Below, piece by piece: positions 7,878 through 9,315 of a stretch of 9,315 nt of DNA. Source of the stretch: an uncultured Nitrospinaceae bacterium (lineage in GTDB: Bacteria; Nitrospinota; Nitrospinia; Nitrospinales; VA-1); contig CALJGH010000174.1 of NCBI GenBank assembly GCA_938073925.1, positions 1 through 9,315 of the forward strand, in the 5' to 3' direction. Position numbers and translations under genes: made by a program. The notes below the pieces were generated by a model. The model saw only the letters and a list, made by a program, of their open reading frames with translations. It searched no databases and was not told where the DNA came from. Numbering within the stretch: the first letter of the stretch is position 1; each line of letters opens with the position of its first letter.

Positions 7878-9248
7878 TTACTTTATTTTATCCGCTAGCT
7901 CTTCAGCAGGATAAGTTAGAATCTCTGCAAGGGTAGGATGATAATGCGGGATGTTCATCAAGTCGTTTACCGTGCCGCGAAAATGCATGAGGGTGATGAT
8001 CTCGTGAATTAGCTCTCCCGCTTCCGGCCCTACGATATGCCCCCCCAGCACCTCACCCGAAACTGGATCGCATAAAATTTTCACATGCCCGTGAGTTTCC
8101 CCAAGGCACATGGATTTCCCGTGGTCGCTGAAAGGATGCGATGCCACCCAATAGTCAATATTTGCCACCTTGCATTCTTTTTCGCTCAAACCCACACTGG
8201 CCACCGCCGGGTCAGTGAAAACAACCGATGCTTTTAAACGGTTATCCACCTCTTTCGAAGCTTCAGGATTGCATGCGTTGAATCCAGCTGTTTCCCCTTG
8301 CTGAATGGCAATATGAACCACTTCATGAATTCCATTGACATCGCCTACAGCAAAAATATTTTTCTGGTTGGTGCGCATTTCACTATCTACCGTGACACGG
8401 CCTTTATTTGTTTCGACCCCTGCGGCTGGCAGATTGAGTCCGTCAATATTGGGCCTTCGCCCCAAAGCCTGAAGAATAGTTTCCGCTTCGACACGTTTTT
8501 CTTTTCCCTCATATTCGAAATAGATGACAGAACGTCCATTTTCTTTGGCAGCTTTTATAATTTTTGTCCCCGTAAAAAGATCCATTCCCTCTTCACGAAG
8601 ACGATCTTCTACTGGACGTGCCAGATCCTCATCACCTTGCGATAAAATATGACCGCTTCTTTGTAGCAAAGTAACTTTTGTTCCTATGCGTAGAAAAAAC
8701 TGCGCCAATTCCACCGCGACAGCGCCAGCACCTAAAACGATGATCGACTCAGGGGCCTCTCGCATTGTCAAAGCATCATCGCTGGTGACAAACCCGGTTT
8801 CTTTTAATCCGAGTATGGGGTAATCGGCAATCACAGAACCTGTGGCGATAATAAATGATTTGGCTTTAAGTTTAGATGTTCCCACCTGCACTTCATTGGG
8901 GGAAGTAAACTCGGCTTTTTCTTGAATAAGAGTGAAGCGAGGGTCTTTCAATTGTTCGACGCGGTAATCGGTAAATTCCTCAATCAACTGGTTTTTGCGA
9001 GCGTTGATAGCGGCAAGATCGGCAACGGGCTCAACAGGTAGCAAGCCGAACTCTTTAGCGCGGCGCATTAAAGAGATAATATCAGATGAGCGGAGAATGG
9101 TTTTGGTAGGCATACATCCACGCAGAATGCAGAGTCCGCCCAACGGGCCAGGATCAACAATAGCTACCCGGGCACCGTGGGATTGCGCAGAAGATGCAGC
9201 GGCATATCCCGCCGAACCACCACCAAGTATTGCGACATCAAATTCCAA
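7878..9248 (-). CDS. Dihydrolipoamide dehydrogenase/mercuric reductase-like flavoprotein
   Basis: Class I pyridine nucleotide-disulfide oxidoreductase of 456 residues, a soluble FAD enzyme that probably works as a dimer. It begins with the FAD Rossmann motif GGGSAGYAAA (9-18). The redox-active cysteines are in GGLCILRGCMPTK (Cys40 and Cys45, CxxxxC). ATGS (135-138), the NAD(P)-binding GAGAVAVELA (173-182), the second FAD motif FAVGDVNG, and the dimerisation domain ending HYHPTLAEIL with the His437-Glu442 dyad follow. The HPT-E dyad is typical of dihydrolipoamide dehydrogenase. The mercuric reductase C-terminal cysteine pair and N-terminal metal-binding domain are absent. The cysteine motif differs from the usual GGTCLNVGCIPSK of Lpd, and Gln196 replaces the Glu that normally binds the NADH ribose. 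Position next to gcv genes suggests L-protein, but other disulfide or quinone-linked substrates are possible. The start is a TTG with no clear Shine-Dalgarno; no ATG lies upstream before the stop at 9309. Confidence 0.9.
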   Translation of the reverse strand: MEFDVAILGGGSAGYAAASSAQSHGARVAIVDPGPLGGLCILRGCMPTKTILRSSDIISLMRRAKEFGLLPVEPVADLAAINARKNQLIEEFTDYRVEQLKDPRFTLIQEKAEFTSPNEVQVGTSKLKAKSFIIATGSVIADYPILGLKETGFVTSDDALTMREAPESIIVLGAGAVAVELAQFFLRIGTKVTLLQRSGHILSQGDEDLARPVEDRLREEGMDLFTGTKIIKAAKENGRSVIYFEYEGKEKRVEAETILQALGRRPNIDGLNLPAAGVETNKGRVTVDSEMRTNQKNIFAVGDVNGIHEVVHIAIQQGETAGFNACNPEASKEVDNRLKASVVFTDPAVASVGLSEKECKVANIDYWVASHPFSDHGKSMCLGETHGHVKILCDPVSGEVLGGHIVGPEAGELIHEIITLMHFRGTVNDLMNIPHYHPTLAEILTYPAEELADKIK

Positions 9249-9268
9249 AGAAGGAAGTCTTTTTAAAA

Positions 9269-9297
9269 TTAATAGATAACTATTTCTAGAAGCACAA
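9269..9297 (-). promoter_or_regulatory. Weak candidate promoter for the flavoprotein
   Basis: On the minus strand TTGTGC (9292-9297) and TATTAA (9269-9274) are 17 bases apart, which would start a short leader of about 14 bases before the TTG start codon. The hexamer matches are 3 and 4 of 6, so this is only a suggestion. The AT-rich context between 9261 and 9290 is consistent with a promoter. Confidence 0.22.
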
Positions 9298-9303
9298 AGA
9301 CTC

Positions 9304-9314
9304 CTGTATTACAG
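9304..9314. repeat. Short perfect dyad CTGTA-T-TACAG
   Basis: CTGTATTACAG is an 11-base inverted repeat with 5-base arms around one central base. It lies about 55 bases upstream of the flavoprotein start and just before the -35 of the weak promoter candidate. It could be an operator half-seen at the window edge, part of a neighbouring terminator, or chance; its length alone is not significant. Confidence 0.25.
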
Positions 9315-9315
9315 A

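Noticed and set aside
8298..8645. Plus-strand frame of 115 codons inside the flavoprotein gene
   Set aside because: It is antisense to a clearly conserved gene, shows no recognisable motif, and has Phe/Ile-rich composition expected from a shadow frame. The same applies to the frames at 669-992, 1004-1279, 3059-3424 and 7278-7529.
7878..9248. Mercuric reductase (merA)
   Set aside because: The N-terminal HMA domain and the C-terminal cysteine pair needed for mercury handling are absent, the HPT-E dyad is present instead, and no mer genes are nearby.
1..9315. Defence island, prophage, CRISPR or mobile-element signature
   Set aside because: Most genes are recognisable housekeeping or metabolic genes, and I saw no repeat arrays, integrase, transposase, toxin-antitoxin pair or terminal inverted repeats.

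Overview
The window is a compact, gene-dense stretch of bacterial chromosome with moderate GC and eight complete-looking genes, plus one gene at the left edge whose 5' end is uncertain. No intergenic stretch exceeds about 110 bases. I see no tRNA, rRNA, CRISPR array, insertion sequence, integrase or phage gene. The content is mainly housekeeping: elongation factor 4, signal peptidase I and three glycine cleavage proteins. The single-pass signal peptidase and the two-subunit type of glycine decarboxylase (a separate GcvPA) point away from enterics. They would fit a deep-branching Gram-negative group such as Nitrospinota or the former Deltaproteobacteria, but this placement is an inference held with low confidence.

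Layout. At 24-572 (+) is an unrecognised helical protein, possibly cut by the window edge. Converging on it is a minus-strand block read from right to left: an unusual MobA-like nucleotidyltransferase (4863-3844), lepA (3753-1951), lepB (1961-1290, overlapping lepA by 11 bp) and a HAD-family phosphatase or phosphoglucomutase-like enzyme (1270-575). lepA-lepB-HAD look like one transcript. A 108-bp divergent region (4864-4971) separates this block from a plus-strand operon gcvT (4972-6087), gcvH (6110-6499), gcvPA (6531-7877). A good sigma70-type promoter lies in the divergent region. The operon stops at gcvPA. The usual next gene, gcvPB, is absent, and a minus-strand dihydrolipoamide dehydrogenase/mercuric reductase-like flavoprotein (9248-7878) abuts gcvPA with no bases between the two stop codons.

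How the genes work together. GcvPA (half of P-protein), GcvH (lipoyl carrier) and GcvT (aminomethyltransferase) are three parts of the glycine cleavage system, which turns glycine into CO2, NH3 and methylene-tetrahydrofolate. It still needs GcvPB, which carries the PLP lysine, and an L-protein to reoxidise GcvH. The flavoprotein at the right end is a possible L-protein by location and active-site residues, though its sequence is not that of a standard Lpd. LepA (ribosome-associated GTPase) and LepB (removal of signal peptides) form the classic lep operon. I found no convincing evidence of a new multi-gene system. The points most worth a second look are the gcv operon without gcvPB, the atypical flavoprotein, the nucleotidyltransferase with a degenerate signature and an extra C-terminal domain, and the unrecognised left-edge protein.
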